A DNA stretch of 64,000 nucleotides from Scortum barcoo (taxonomy: Eukaryota; Chordata; Actinopteri; Centrarchiformes; Terapontidae): positions 6,891,044 through 6,955,043 of the forward strand of contig CM041550.1 of NCBI GenBank assembly GCA_023238725.1, read 5' to 3'. Shown piece after piece: positions 1 to 10,330 of the stretch. A model generated the notes under the pieces. That model had not been told where the DNA came from. It was given only the letters and a program-made list of their open reading frames with translations, and did no database searches. The position numbers and the translations under genes are program-made. Position 1 is the first letter of the stretch; each line of letters starts with the position of its first letter.

Positions 1-1563
1 CAGCACGCCACAGCTGTGAATCACCGGCTCAGCAACAAGCTGCTGGTTCCAGAGTAACAATTGTTATTATATTATGAGTTTAGATTGTGGAAACAACAAT
101 TTGATTCACTAAGAATTAGCCAGAATTGGAGATGCATTAAATAAAACATGTGAACAATAAAGTGAAAATACTCTTTAGCAAGGTGAAGAATAGCAAAATT
201 GTGTTAAAAGAATATTTAAAAAAAGAGACAATCTTCATGAGGGTGGCACGATTCACTGCAGGGTTATTGCATTAGACAGCATTAGTTTTAGTAATGTGTA
301 CCTACTAAACTGAGTGTATATACTGATCTGTGATAAGCCAATTAGGGTTATCAGTGAATCTTCCAATTATTTCTCAAAAGTTTAACTGTTTGGTCTATAA
401 AATATGAGAGTAAAACAGTGTCTTGGTTTGTCCGATCAATAGCCAAATCCTAAAAATAGTCAAATTATTATAATGCAAGAGAAAAGTGGCAAATCTTCAC
501 ATAGACGCTGCTGAAATGCCACGAAAGCTGGCAGCCCTCCCTTACGGCTGTTACAATAAGACAACGCTTTAAATGTCAGCCGGCCTGCACCAAGTGTGAC
601 CTCACAAAAAAAAATCCCCCCCCCCTCAAATTCCTCCATCGTCACTCACACCACGCACATCTGTTTAACCGGCCTTTTTGTGATTACGTCACTCAGTGGA
701 GGACAAACTCAGACTCTCAGCACTGCGAGCTTTTATACGTCGACCTTCCTCATCCAACGTAAAGGTATGTCCCGTCACGTTGCTGTAAAGAATGTGGCGC
801 TTACGAGGCCTCCCCGTCCCCCGCCTGCGAGCCCACACCCTCCATCTGCTGTGACAAATCTGCTTAATAAATGGCATCCAGTTCTCGGGGCAGTACTGAA
901 TCAGCACAAATCACTCCAGTGTTTGTCAAGCACTTGAGCCTTGAGTTTCCTCTGACTAATGAGCCGGTCAGGTGTGCACGGACGGGCTGATTGTAAAGAG
1001 GAAGCTATGTGCCATCCGGTAACACACAGCGGGCGCTGATTTAGCGGCTTCCTGCCTCTACAAATGCAGAGGAGCAGTCAATTAGCGGCTTTAGTGAGAA
1101 TCACATTTCGGCGATCAGCGGTGGAAGTCATGGGGAGAGGCTCGGACCACTAACATGCTACCAAACCGCTGCTGTGGTACAAAACTGGTAAATAAGATGT
1201 GCAAAACCGGAGAATGAAAAATGGATCAAGCACTGAAAGACGCCACTGAATGATTTACAGTCTTATTTACTTATTCTTTAATCAGATAATAAATATTTAA
1301 ATCTGAATTCTCATTATGGACTATAGCAATAATGCGTGTATTTCAGCAACATTTAACTTTTGATGCAATTAACTTCTTTTGTTAAATAAAGGATGATTTA
1401 AAAGTGATTGCATTAACAACTTTAGTGGACCACTTTGGGGGAAAACTCAACACTTAGTCACACAAGCTCATAAATACCTTTTCTACAAGTCACATACAAC
1501 ATGCATTTTTTTTTTATTCTTAAATGCATTTGTCTGGGTGACTTTGTGTGTTTCTGTGTGCAG
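1..1563. other. Noncoding stretch, possible 3' end of an upstream gene
   Basis: No convincing gene. The first 57 bases are open in frame 1 and end at TAA (55-57), and AATAAA signals lie at about 134 and 155, so this could be the tail of a + strand gene entering from the left. Eighteen open codons are weak proof, so no CDS is called. Two parts look like unique, constrained sequence rather than repeat: about 490-600 and about 840-1180, the latter with AATTAGCGGC- and TTAGCGGC-type motifs. The C-run at about 618-627 and the surrounding A-rich tract are simple sequence. Confidence 0.4.
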
Positions 1564-1640
1564 TTTGATGGTAATCCTGGGTGTTGGGTTGGCCTACTTT
1601 AGCTCTATTACTGCATTTCTGCAGGCTCAGCAGCTCGCAG
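1564..1640 (+). CDS. Candidate internal exon encoding one membrane segment (unidentified protein)
   Basis: The sequence shows a 77-base segment flanked by a pyrimidine-rich acceptor ending CAG (1561-1563) and a donor GTAAAA (from 1641). One frame is fully open, entering with the last base of a codon and leaving after the first base of the next. Its 25 complete codons read LMVILGVGLAYFSSITAF then LQAQQLA: about 18 hydrophobic residues followed by a polar Q-rich tail, the profile of a transmembrane helix. I do not recognise the family. A possible next exon begins after the AG at about 1949. The phase agrees and the frame runs about 26 codons to a stop at about 2024-2026, but that stretch resembles no known protein. 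No upstream partner exon was found. It could be a chance open segment, although hydrophobicity and both splice sites agreeing is suggestive. Confidence 0.35.
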
Positions 1641-4359
1641 GTAAAAAGCAGTGTTTAATACTTTGTGCTTGTTAAGTTCTGCCTTTCTGCTACTGGTGGT
1701 GGACCGACTGTTTTTGATGATGATTGTTTCAAAGATTTGTTTGAAACTCACTGTCGCCACTCAACGCACAAATTAATAATGAAATATGTTGCAGCCGTTC
1801 TTCCAATCTTAACATACCTGCAAACTGCAAACAGACATGAAAAAGCAGTCGGTGTGAAAATAGGAAAATAAAAAGTTAAACTTCCCTAAAATCAAACCAC
1901 CTCTTCAGCTAAACATCAGCCTGTATTGTTTTTTGTATTCATGACAGAAGATGCCAGTGGACCTTTGTCTAAGTGGAGTATATGCTCACTGTGTCTGAAA
2001 TACCTGCTGAGGACCAAATGCCAGTAAAATCTGTTTTTGTTTGGGGGGGCAAATCGGTAGGTAAGGTGCCTCCTAACCCCGCAGTATTCTGTGAATCTGT
2101 GAACAAAATGTCACTGAAAACAAGCGAGGTCACACACATCGATCACTGGCCTGAAAAATAAATAATATCATTGGCGGGGAGACAATGTCTGGAGTTTAAA
2201 AAGCCACGGGCAGGTGAGCCAAACAGCTCATTTAGTGTGTGTGTGTGTGTGTGTGTGTGTAGAGTTTGGATTAAACTGTTTTGACAGTCAGGCCTCCACC
2301 ACCGACAGCTGCCCTCTAACAAAGTGATGCAGTGTACTGAGGCCTCCATACACCTCACAAATGCCACCTACTGTACCACTACACACACACACACAAATAA
2401 GCACCAACTCACAGCCTACACAAGCGACTATTAATCTGGGTTGTTTTTGCATTTTTTTTATTAAACATTTTCTCTATAAAATGCTTAAAAAGAGTAAAAA
2501 AGTGACTTTTTTGTCCGAACCCTGAAGCTTAAAAGCCTAAAATGTTATTAACTTCACAGTAAAACACAGAAAAACCACTGAATTTGTTTCTTCAAAAACG
2601 ATATAATGGGTTATTTTGCATTGGTATTTTTGTCTAATCAAATGAATCGACTGTTTCTAAACTTGCCACGATGCTCACTCGAGCGTTCAGGTTCTCACGC
2701 TGCAGACTTCAAACCACGTCCGTCATTTATATGGTTGCATTTCTGTACAGATAGTTCAGGTTCTAAATATACCTTATGGTGACACATTTCAACTAGCTGT
2801 TAGTCATTTTTTGGATGTAAACTGTGAGCCGTTACGTGTCTGGATTTAAGAGCTCAGTCGTGAAAAACACACAGTCCTCACGCATCAGGACAGCTACACG
2901 TTCTGCTGTTTTGTCTCCGTCGTCCTGCACGTTTTGTTCGACCGTTAGGATAAATACCAACTTCAACCTTTAATTTGAGGGTGTTTTCATCCATTATAGG
3001 CGAACAGTGCGGGGATATTTACCCACAGTCCTCCTAGTTTTTGAGAAAACATCAGAGCAATCACCATAAACATCCAGAAGAGACGACCAGCTCAATACTT
3101 CACAGTTAATGAGGACCAAATGTTAAATAGGACGACTTTACTTAAGTTTATGTCATCTTGTCTGATTTAATGTGGTCCCCTAAAACCGGGGTGCTCCGTG
3201 GAAAAGAGCTACATTTCCTGCGCCGCTCGAAAAATAAAGCTGCGAGTCAGCACTTTGAGCTCGCTGTAATGATTTCTCTTTTAGGTCCAGCGAGCCGTGG
3301 CAGACTGCCAAACTATCAAACAGCGTCGCCGTCCAAATGCATGCATACATACGCACACGCCCAGCATCCACCCTTGTTTGCAGAGGCAGCCGCTCAACAG
3401 GAAGCGGAGCAGGTAAAGGCCGATATCAGTATAAAACACAGTGACACATAGACGGCAGAGCTGAGAGTCGAGTCATTGTTTGAAAGGAAATTTTAACTGT
3501 CTCTATATGAGCTACAGAAACAAACGAGACCAACAATGAGAAGACTGTCTGTTTCTATTAGTCTCTAATAGTTATTCTTAAGGCCTGCCATCGGGTCGGA
3601 TGTTTCAGTGAAGTCGGACTAAACAACATTGCGGTTTGCTCTGGTTGAATTCAAGTTGCTTCAGCAGCCAACCGAAGGACTGTTTCTTCAGCTTTCGTCC
3701 GCTCTCCTCCTGGTAAAGTCGACGTTTTGCAGCGAGAAGTGAAGCGGAGGAAACATGTGATCTGACGTTGGGTGAATCACTACCGCTTTTGGCCACAGGG
3801 GTCACCAAAAATAAAAAAAAAGTGAAAAGTATAAGTATAAGAGCTGCTTTAAAGAAGGAGCATTCGAGAGGTCTCGCAATTTTAGCTCCTTTACTTCAAA
3901 TCATCTATACTTCATATATTAGCAGACCATTTTGTGTTTTTATTTTTCCATATATCCCTGCACAGTATGAAAGATATAGTTTGTGCTGATGTGATGCAGC
4001 TTAAGTGAGAAATGATTAGAAAAGTCTGCACGCGCACATAAAGTAACTCTGACAAAAGCGACACAGTCTGAGCGCTTCGAATTTCAACAGTCTGCTAATT
4101 GAGTTTCATAACGGACTAAAATGAAACAGGAAAGCACCGTGCCGACAAAATTATAACCTCGATGAAGACAGGATTTATCGCAGGACCGTTCAATCAGACG
4201 GCATTAGCAGAGTAAAGCACCTCGGGGTCGCTCCTGCATTAAACTGAGCTCTGCAAACACACTTGAGCACGAACTTGAAATATCCCTCTTGAACGGAGGC
4301 TGGTGGGTGTGATCGAATACTCCATCGAAACAGCAGCAAAGGTGGACTTCATCATATAA
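1641..4359. other. Noncoding, mostly featureless
   Basis: No reading frame here looks like a gene. It holds a (GT)n tract (2235-2260), a short CA tract near 2383-2394, and AT-rich filler around 2440-2640. A 3.6-3.8 kb segment is open on the minus strand for 67 codons with a basic, helix-like composition, but it has no splice signals and no recognised domain. Nothing else was seen. Confidence 0.4.
2235..2260. repeat. (GT)n microsatellite
   Basis: Uninterrupted GT dinucleotides over about 26 bases. Simple sequence of this kind is common in fish genomes. Confidence 0.9.
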
Positions 4360-4640
4360 ATTTTGCACCTTCTGTACTTTATAATATTTGCACATCCACC
4401 TTTTTTTGCCAACAGTATACCTGTATTCTATTGCACATCTCAGTTTATTTATACATTTTATTTTGGTTGTACAAGTCATATTTTATTCCATTATTTTTTT
4501 AGTTTTTGCTTGTGTAGATTTTCTTTCTAAATATTTTTGAGCACAGTTTCATGGAGGCTTTGACTTTTACTGCCAGCGATTCCTCGATGTAATTTACTTC
4601 TGCACATGACAACAAAGTCATAAATCTATAATCTATTCAC
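4360..4640 (+). repeat. Probable 3' tail of an old LINE/SINE-type retroposon
   Basis: An AT-rich stretch carries repeated TTGCAC/TGCACAT motifs, then CATGACAACAAAGTCATAAATC-like wording and a short CTATAATCTATT tail. From memory, this is the style of the 3' ends of teleost L2/Rex-like elements, which end in 'CATGACAATAAA...' followed by short tandem tails. Boundaries are approximate and the family is not assigned. A search against a fish repeat library would settle it. Confidence 0.4.
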
Positions 4641-4830
4641 CACACACTTCCCCAGTCCTTTATCATGCAAAAACACCAAAACATCTACTGTGAGAGTACT
4701 GAACATTTCATTTAGACTTTCAATTCTACCATTTCTGAGCTGTTCACAGAGGGAACATTCACAGGTAACACCACACATGTTGAGCAACCAACATTACCCA
4801 GATTATACAACCTGAGGAATCACATGACCA

Positions 4831-4863
4831 GTGTGTGTGTGTGTGTGTGTGCGTGTGTGTGTG
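4831..4863. repeat. (GT)n microsatellite with GC interruptions
   Basis: GT repeats interrupted once by GC near 4851 run into a G-rich tail (4864-4870). It lies just upstream of the GC-rich 5.0-5.7 kb block. Confidence 0.9.
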
Positions 4864-4959
4864 CGGGGGGGTAACCCACCCAGCAGCTGGCTCACACCCA
4901 CCTGGTGAGAGGCCAACACTGTTTTTTTTTATTTTTTCGGAAACTTTGGAAACTTTCAT

Positions 4960-5500
4960 TTCCCTTTTATTGACTCCGCTTCTCAGCTTCTCCAGTAACG
5001 CGTGAGCGAGGCGGCGCAGCTCTGCAGGCCGAGCACGGTGAGAGGGGGGCAGGGGGCCAGGTGAGGGGGCGCACCAGGGCGCACCTGGAGCTCCAGTGGT
5101 GCCCCCCCTCCTCCTTCTCCTCCTCCTCCTCCTCTCTCTGGGGATGCACACAGGCGGACCCCCCCCCTCTCTCTCTTTTCCTCCTTTCCTCCTTCCCCGC
5201 CGCAGCTCCGGGATCCGCGGAGGCGATTACGCGGCGGATCCGGTGATTTTTTCACCTGCGCCACAGAAACCGGGTCCAAGCTCAGATTCAAAGTGGTGGT
5301 GGGGGGGGCAACTTCACCTCCGCGGCTCTGTTTCGTCTCCTCAACCGGACGCAACCCTCCCTCCTCTCTATCCTCTCCTCCTCTCTCCTTCACCTCCGCG
5401 CAACCGGGACCGGCACCTTCACCCCTCCACCCCACCCCAGCCCAACACACACACACACACGCCCACTTTGCAGCCCATACACACACTTTCCTAAGGTCGG
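4960..5500. promoter_or_regulatory. GC-rich, CpG-containing island beside the minus-strand first exon
   Basis: Base composition rises sharply, with many CpGs (for example around 4998-5035, 5208-5240 and 5320-5350) mixed with long CCT/CTT pyrimidine tracts. On the minus strand this would be the start of intron 1 after the exon ending at 5511. Several long frames in both directions here come from the skewed composition and are not genes. One minus-strand segment (about 4900-5020) follows a CTGCAG acceptor and is open with a helical, basic character, but its phase does not fit the exon upstream. Confidence 0.5.
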
Positions 5501-5510
5501 TGGGACTCAC

Positions 5511-5573
5511 CAGCAGCAGCAGCGTGAACATTGTCGCCCCTCTCATCCGTCTCCAGCGGCTGCAAGAGGCCAT
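5511..5573 (-). CDS. First coding exon of a minus-strand gene, signal-peptide-like N-terminus
   Basis: On the minus strand an ATG at 5571-5573 lies in a good Kozak context (A at -3, G at +4) and opens 21 codons: MASCSRWRRMR, then GAT, then MFTLLLL. The arrangement of arginines followed by a short hydrophobic core is that of a signal peptide or signal anchor. After the last leucine codon comes a consensus donor, CTG|GTGAGT (5510/5511), so the exon ends in phase 0. Reading on past the donor gives only cysteine-, glycine- and proline-rich intron sequence. The protein would be secreted or membrane-bound, but I cannot name it and found no second exon further left. Upstream sequence contains promoter-like motifs on the same strand, which supports the call. 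Confidence 0.5.
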
Positions 5574-5700
5574 GATGCCGTTGCCACGTCTGGATACGCA
5601 GGCGCAATCGCTTTTCCACGGATTCTCCAGCGCCGCGCAAGGCTCCCTGGGAAGTGTAGTTCCGGCGGTGAGGAACCAGAGGGCGGTGTCGCACCTGCTC
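5574..5700 (-). promoter_or_regulatory. Minus-strand core promoter and 5' UTR with ZNF143-type site
   Basis: The reverse complement of 5643-5663 contains GAACTACACTTCCCAGG, a close match to the ZNF143/THAP11 element (ACTACAATTCCCA...). It is preceded by an ETS-like CCGGAA. Such sites typically lie within about 100 bases of the start of broadly expressed CpG-island genes. Here the site is about 75-90 bases upstream of the ATG, in the right orientation, so transcription probably begins around 5600-5640. A CTCF-like site lies immediately beyond. Confidence 0.5.
5674..5688 (+). promoter_or_regulatory. CTCF-type site
   Basis: AACCAGAGGGCGGTG matches the CTCF core (CCACCAGAGGGCGC type) well, in forward orientation. 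It is next to the ZNF143-like element, a pairing often reported at chromatin-loop anchors. This is a motif match only, and occupancy is not known. Confidence 0.45.
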
Positions 5701-6082
5701 CCTCCCTCTCTGCACCACCTTGTTGTACTTGTTGCGTTTATTTGAGCTGTGATTTTTTTTCTTCTTTATGTTTTTATCGGTGTGAAGCAGCCATATTTTA
5801 AGACAATTAATTACACAAGAGGGTAATTAGTAAATTGGCCCGTGATTGAATGGCTCTTAATTAGGCCTGTAGTTCTTTATCAGTTCGACTCCTCCAGAAA
5901 AAATAAGTGGTTTGATTACAGCTGTGAAATGTGCTCTTGATGCAGCGTTTTCATAGAAATGGACGGTGAATACAAAATAAAAACAAATAAAAAAGGCTTT
6001 ATGTTAAGTTAATGTATTCTACAATGTGCAGAAGTGAGCAGACTGACCATTTAAATATTTTTTATTCATATTTTAAAAGGGC

Positions 6083-6640
6083 AGAATAAAAAAATATGAT
6101 GCATTCACTTAAATAAACCTTATTTTTCAGCTCAATCAGGTTTCAGGAGAGAAAAATGCATAAATTAATATTTTTAATGGAGTTTGGTTTTACTTATTAT
6201 CTTCATGAATGTGATGTCCAAATTGAAGTAATAATTGAAAAGCCTGTTTAAATACAGCAGGGTAGACATTAGTATAGAATAAAATAAAATAGAATAGACG
6301 TGTAAATATATATATTTATGAACAGTTGCTTAAATTCATGATTTTCTGAATGGAGTTTGGTGTGTGGTGTTTCCTCACCTTGATCTTATAAGTGACACCC
6401 ACCTGTTTATGACCTTCATCACTGATATAACTGAACTGAACTGAACTAAATGGAAATAGACGTGGGAGGTGTTGTTTGTTTGTGTTGCATTAAAATGATG
6501 TACAGCTGCATAAAATAAAGTTTTTTTAATGAGGTTTGGTTTAGAAATAAAAAAGAGCATGCACTTAAATGAACCTTGTTTTTCAGTCCATGATTTAAAT
6601 GCATATGTAAGGAAATAAAGAACTAAACCAGCACAGATGC
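6083..6640. repeat. Three decayed tandem copies, about 175-bp period
   Basis: AATGGAGTTTGGTTTT-like phrases recur at about 6176, 6348 and 6528. A second phrase (ATAGACGTG) follows the first two copies at similar offsets. A third (ACTTAAATAAACCTTATTTTTCAG and its variant) occurs at about 6109 and 6563. The flanking spacing is irregular and the copies are diverged. This looks like an old local duplication between the two divergent start regions. Confidence 0.4.
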
Positions 6641-6666
6641 ATTTATTCATTCACAGATTCATGAAC

Positions 6667-6679
6667 GGGGGGGGGGGGG
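6667..6679. repeat. Poly-G tract (G13)
   Basis: Thirteen consecutive G. A C14 run at 6830-6843 is its complement, 150 bases away. Confidence 0.9.
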
Positions 6680-6829
6680 TTTGCACTATTTCCCTCCACC
6701 TGGCTGAAAGAGGAGACTGGCTTTGACACTTGTTTGTGCTCAGTTTCAGTGTCTCACATCTGACAAAACAGCAAAGCAAAAGGAGGAAAAACACTTGGCG
6801 GTGCCCGGTGGAGTTGCATTGCCAGGTTA

Positions 6830-6843
6830 CCCCCCCCCCCCCC
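6830..6843. repeat. Poly-C tract (C14)
   Basis: Fourteen consecutive C, complementary to the G13 run at 6667-6679. It is followed within 15 bases by a (CA)n tract. Confidence 0.9.
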
Positions 6844-6856
6844 ATCTCCCTTTGCG

Positions 6857-6887
6857 CGCACACACACACACACAAACACACACACAG
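6857..6887. repeat. (CA)n microsatellite
   Basis: CA/GCGCA repeats with one AAACA interruption, at the left edge of the plus-strand CpG island. Confidence 0.9.
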
Positions 6888-6899
6888 CAGGTACAGTGT

Positions 6900-7331
6900 C
6901 TAGTCCCAGACAACAACAACACCACCACCACACACAGCCTCTCCCTGAAGCCTCTCCTCTCCGCTCCGTGGCTCGGACGCACGGCTGTTGCGACACTCCT
7001 CCAGCTCTCCAAGGAGGGAGGAGTGGGGCGGGGGGGGGGAGTCCGTGCGTATTTCCTTCCCAACTGCGCTCTGCAAATCGGCCCCATCTTCGCTTACTAC
7101 CACCACCTCCTCCCTCTCTCTCCTCCCTCCCTCCTCCTTCCCCAGTTCCCCCCTCAGCCCGTGGTATCGTCCGCCGCTCACGGACAGACGGAGCGCAGTT
7201 GTCGGCTGCAGGTCGCTCGGAGAGGGACGCGCACGGCGGCTGAGGACGCAAACCTGAACCTGATCGGTGTCTCGTATTCTCTCCTCGTCTCTGCCTTGTC
7301 ACCAACTTGGGGAATACAAACACCTTCGAAG
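6900..7331 (+). promoter_or_regulatory. CpG-island promoter and probable noncoding first exon of a + strand gene
   Basis: The segment is rich in CpG and in CCTCC pyrimidine tracts, becoming a CpG-dense stretch at about 7165-7250. It ends with TTCGAAG|GTAAAAAGG, a plausible donor at 7331/7332. There is no obvious TATA box, as is usual for CpG-island starts, so initiation is probably around 7160-7230. The 5' part has no convincing start codon leading into a protein-like frame, so the exon is taken to be 5' UTR. The long frames crossing it on both strands are low-complexity (proline, serine, glycine, arginine) and are rejected. The next candidate exon on this strand is at 37376-37441, which would make the first intron about 30 kb. 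Confidence 0.45.
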
Positions 7332-7510
7332 GTAAAAAGGAAAAAAAACACTTTTTCTCTATCTTTTCTTTGGCAAAAAAAAAATCCTGAATCCATGACT
7401 GACGAAAAAGCACTTTTTTAAAAGATGTGTTGTGCAGCAGTTTCCAGCTTGGATTAGATTTTTGCCGATGCAGAAATGGATTTAGCTCGACTTTGATTGA
7501 GGTGCTGGAT

Positions 7511-7512
7511 TT

Positions 7513-7544
<32 letters not shown>

Positions 7545-7546
7545 TT
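7511..7546. repeat. (CTTT)n microsatellite
   Basis: Eight to nine CTTT units 180 bases downstream of the presumed first-exon donor. Confidence 0.9.
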
Positions 7547-8677
7547 AATACTGGAGACAAAATGCTTTAGTTTGCTTAGATGAAATAAACCCCAAAAAAA
7601 TCCTCCTCCATCACTAATGGCTTGGCCGCTCGTTTAAGCTTTATTCAGCCATGCCGTGGGGTCCGTTGTTTCTCTGGACCGTTTTCTCTGCCCCTCCATC
7701 AGAGCAGGCTTTGGGCTGTGTGGCGTTTCTTTTATTTTAAATGTCAAATTCTTTTCTGCGCTTTTTTTGTGCACACTTTGGCTTTTTTGTGGTGAGGTGA
7801 GGTGATTTGCGCGCCGATGGCCGTGCGTTATTCACGCGTTATTCAGTTTCTTTTTTTTTTTGTGCAGCTCCTTTTATGCCACGCCGGTTTTACTTTCCAC
7901 TCACGTTTCATCCCAGGATCAGAGGAGCATTTGTGGGCTGCAGGAGCTGCCTGTGCCTGCCACATTAGCACCGTCTCAAACTTACTTTGTGCTGCACGCA
8001 GCCCTGTAGTCCAGATCCGGAGGAGAGGTGGACTTTAGAGATAATCCTGAGGTGGAGGGGGGGACTTCACTGATATGATCTTATGAGAGCGGATTGGATT
8101 GAAGCGTTGTGCGCCTCGATTTGATTTTCTTTTAATCGAAATGGTCTAAATTAAAGTGGTGAGCTCATTTGGGTGTCACAGATTTGATGTAAAATAGATT
8201 ATCTTGCTGTCCCTTTTTCTAACTTTCCTTTCTGTATCGTGTCGCCGGACTCGAGACAGCCCATAATGACCTCATTGCTCATCGATTCCAATTAACAAAT
8301 TGGCTTTTACGCGCGGACCGTGGCGCCTTTACGCACAGCCAGAGCGCGTTTCGCCCCTCGCAAATCCCAGCTGACGTTCCCGGGGACTAATTCTGCATGA
8401 AAACACTGAAAATCAACACCAGAAAGTCATTATTCATGAGCCTGTCACTTGGATGAATTGCCTCTCCGTTTCTCCCCGATGCACGCAGTCATCCCGGATC
8501 TGGAAATTCTAAAAGAGGGATAAGTGTCAGGCAGAAAGCTTCCCACGGTGTGAGGATGTGGAACAAAGAAAGTCGGCCTGATAAAACAGGACGTTTTCCT
8601 CTCTTGCTTGTGTTTTTATTGATTATTCTGAGATGCATTGTCGGAGCTGGAGGTGGAGGATGTGCTGTCGCTGCGGA

Positions 8678-8693
8678 GCAACAGAGGGCAGTG
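8678..8693 (+). promoter_or_regulatory. CTCF-type site
   Basis: GCAACAGAGGGCAGTG contains the AGAGGGCAG core of the CTCF motif in forward orientation, the same orientation as the site at 5674. The upstream half is weaker than at 5674. Confidence 0.35.
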
Positions 8694-10099
8694 TTGAGCG
8701 GCCCTGCACAGCCGTGAGAACACCTTGCCAGGTGAAAGTTTGCTGCATCATGTGCTGGACTCTCTGCTGTGCTGTGTCCTCCACAAGTGAGCTCAGACTC
8801 AGCCCTGCAGGCTGGCTTGTCTGCGTGCTGGAGCAAAGGCTGAATGAATAAAAAAACACATGTAGGGCAACATTTGGACTGTTGCTTGTGTGATTTTTTT
8901 ATATATTTTTTTTATTTTTCTGCTTCAGATGATTAAATGTCAAGCACCTCTGAACAAGCTTTTATCTGCAGGTGGTTTAGCTGGAGCAGCATTTCGTTGA
9001 GCTAACTGCCATTTTTGGAGGCTTAAAATATCGCAGTCACTCAACTAAATTAATCAAACAACTCGCTCACTTGAAAGCCATTCTCCATCACCAGCAACCA
9101 CCACCACTGGGGGCTTTTAGAAGCTTTTTTTCCCTCCTTTTTAGAGCTGCACTCCTTTCTCATCTGTAATTTTATTGAGCCTCAGCGGTTCAGTGTCTTC
9201 AGCAGCATCAAATGAAGGACACTGTATTATTCATCAACGCATAAACGGCTCTCAAACGCAACCGAGCTTGGCTGGTTTGAATTTTGGGAAACGTGTCAGA
9301 TGACAATAATAATGATAATAATAATAAGCTTGTGTTGCAGTGAGGCCCCCCCCCCTTCCTTTGCCTCTGTTTGAAATAATGCCACAGACAGAGAACATTT
9401 GGATCGTTCTCCCACAATCATTTGGTAACCAAACACGCTAAACTAATTAGTGATCCAATTAAACAAATATTTATATCATTAGTTGAACGTTTTTCCTCTA
9501 ATTTCGGTGGTTGTCAGGAGTCAGAGGAGTAATAATTGCACAGCAGCACAGCGCAGACTCCTGTTTTATTCATCTCCATATCTAAACAACCTCATTTTCC
9601 TTGTCTGGAATTCAAAACAGCAGTCGGCACCGACTCTTGTTCCTTGTTTTTGTCCATTCATCAACACGTGTGAAAGTCCCGCATCTCCCCCATCTTTGGA
9701 TTGATATTCATATATTCTTACAGAGTTTTTTTTGTCAGGCCCGCATGCTTGTCTTATGGATGATTAATGCTTTTGTTATATGAAGAGCTGTTTTAGTGTC
9801 CTGGGTTCGTCCTTTCAAATGGAAAGCAGGTTTTCATCTTTGATGAACTTATGAGGGCTCTTGACAGGTCCTGGTGAGGGGGGAACCAGGCCAGCAGAGC
9901 AAAAAGAAAAAGAGAGATGTGAGACAAAACACAAACTGGACGGATACTGCCCTCCACCCCACCCCCCCACACACTCCTTCTAGCTCCTCTCAGACCACCT
10001 CTGTGCTCAATTTGCCTTCCTCCTCGTCTCTCCTCGATGTCCCTGCAGTTATTTAGTTTAGTAGTGTGAAAGTGTCTTGTTTGTGATTATATGTAGAGG

Positions 10100-10330
10100 T
10101 CTGTATCTTTGTGGCATCTGATGTCGACATGAATAATTCATTTTCATTAACAAATATGGTAGGTGTGGAGCCGGCGGCCTCTCCCTCAAATTTTAATGAT
10201 GCATATTTAAACTGTGCCATGTGGATTATTTCTCGTTGGGCACCATTTGAGAGGGGACAGCCGGATATGAAAGTTTAATGTCTGTAGAACTTGATCTGTC
10301 CCCTTCTCTGTCTGATATTACCTCTCCAAG
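10100..10330. promoter_or_regulatory. Candidate enhancer, homeodomain-site cluster
   Basis: ATAATTCATTTTCATTAAC at about 10132 is followed by AAATTTTAATGATGCAT at 10189 and a GTGGATTATTT motif at about 10220, all TAAT-core sites within 110 bases. No repeat-like character is visible. Conservation was not checked. Confidence 0.35.

Larger units (their letters stand above)
7332..9470. other. Noncoding, start of presumed large intron
   Basis: It contains a (CTTT)n tract and AT-rich filler. About 8230-8480 reads as unique sequence with a paired CCAATTAACAAATTGG-like homeodomain palindrome (about 8288-8303) and several CpGs, a plausible regulatory element. A CTCF-like site follows at 8678. The frame open at 8633-8851 (+) is cysteine- and tryptophan-rich and resembles no protein. 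Confidence 0.4.

Noticed and set aside
4900..5020. Second exon for the minus-strand gene after a CTGCAG acceptor
   Set aside because: The helical-looking frame needs phase 1 but the first exon ends in phase 0; the in-phase reading stops after 12 codons.
4983..5573. 196-codon minus-strand frame starting at the signal-peptide ATG
   Set aside because: Only the first 21 codons are plausible; beyond the GTGAGT donor it is intron with Gly/Pro/Cys-rich, low-complexity translation.
6723..7560. Long frames on both strands (232 and 268 codons) over the CpG island
   Set aside because: They run through CA, CTTT, homopolymer and CCTCC tracts, and the translation is low-complexity; composition explains the lack of stops.
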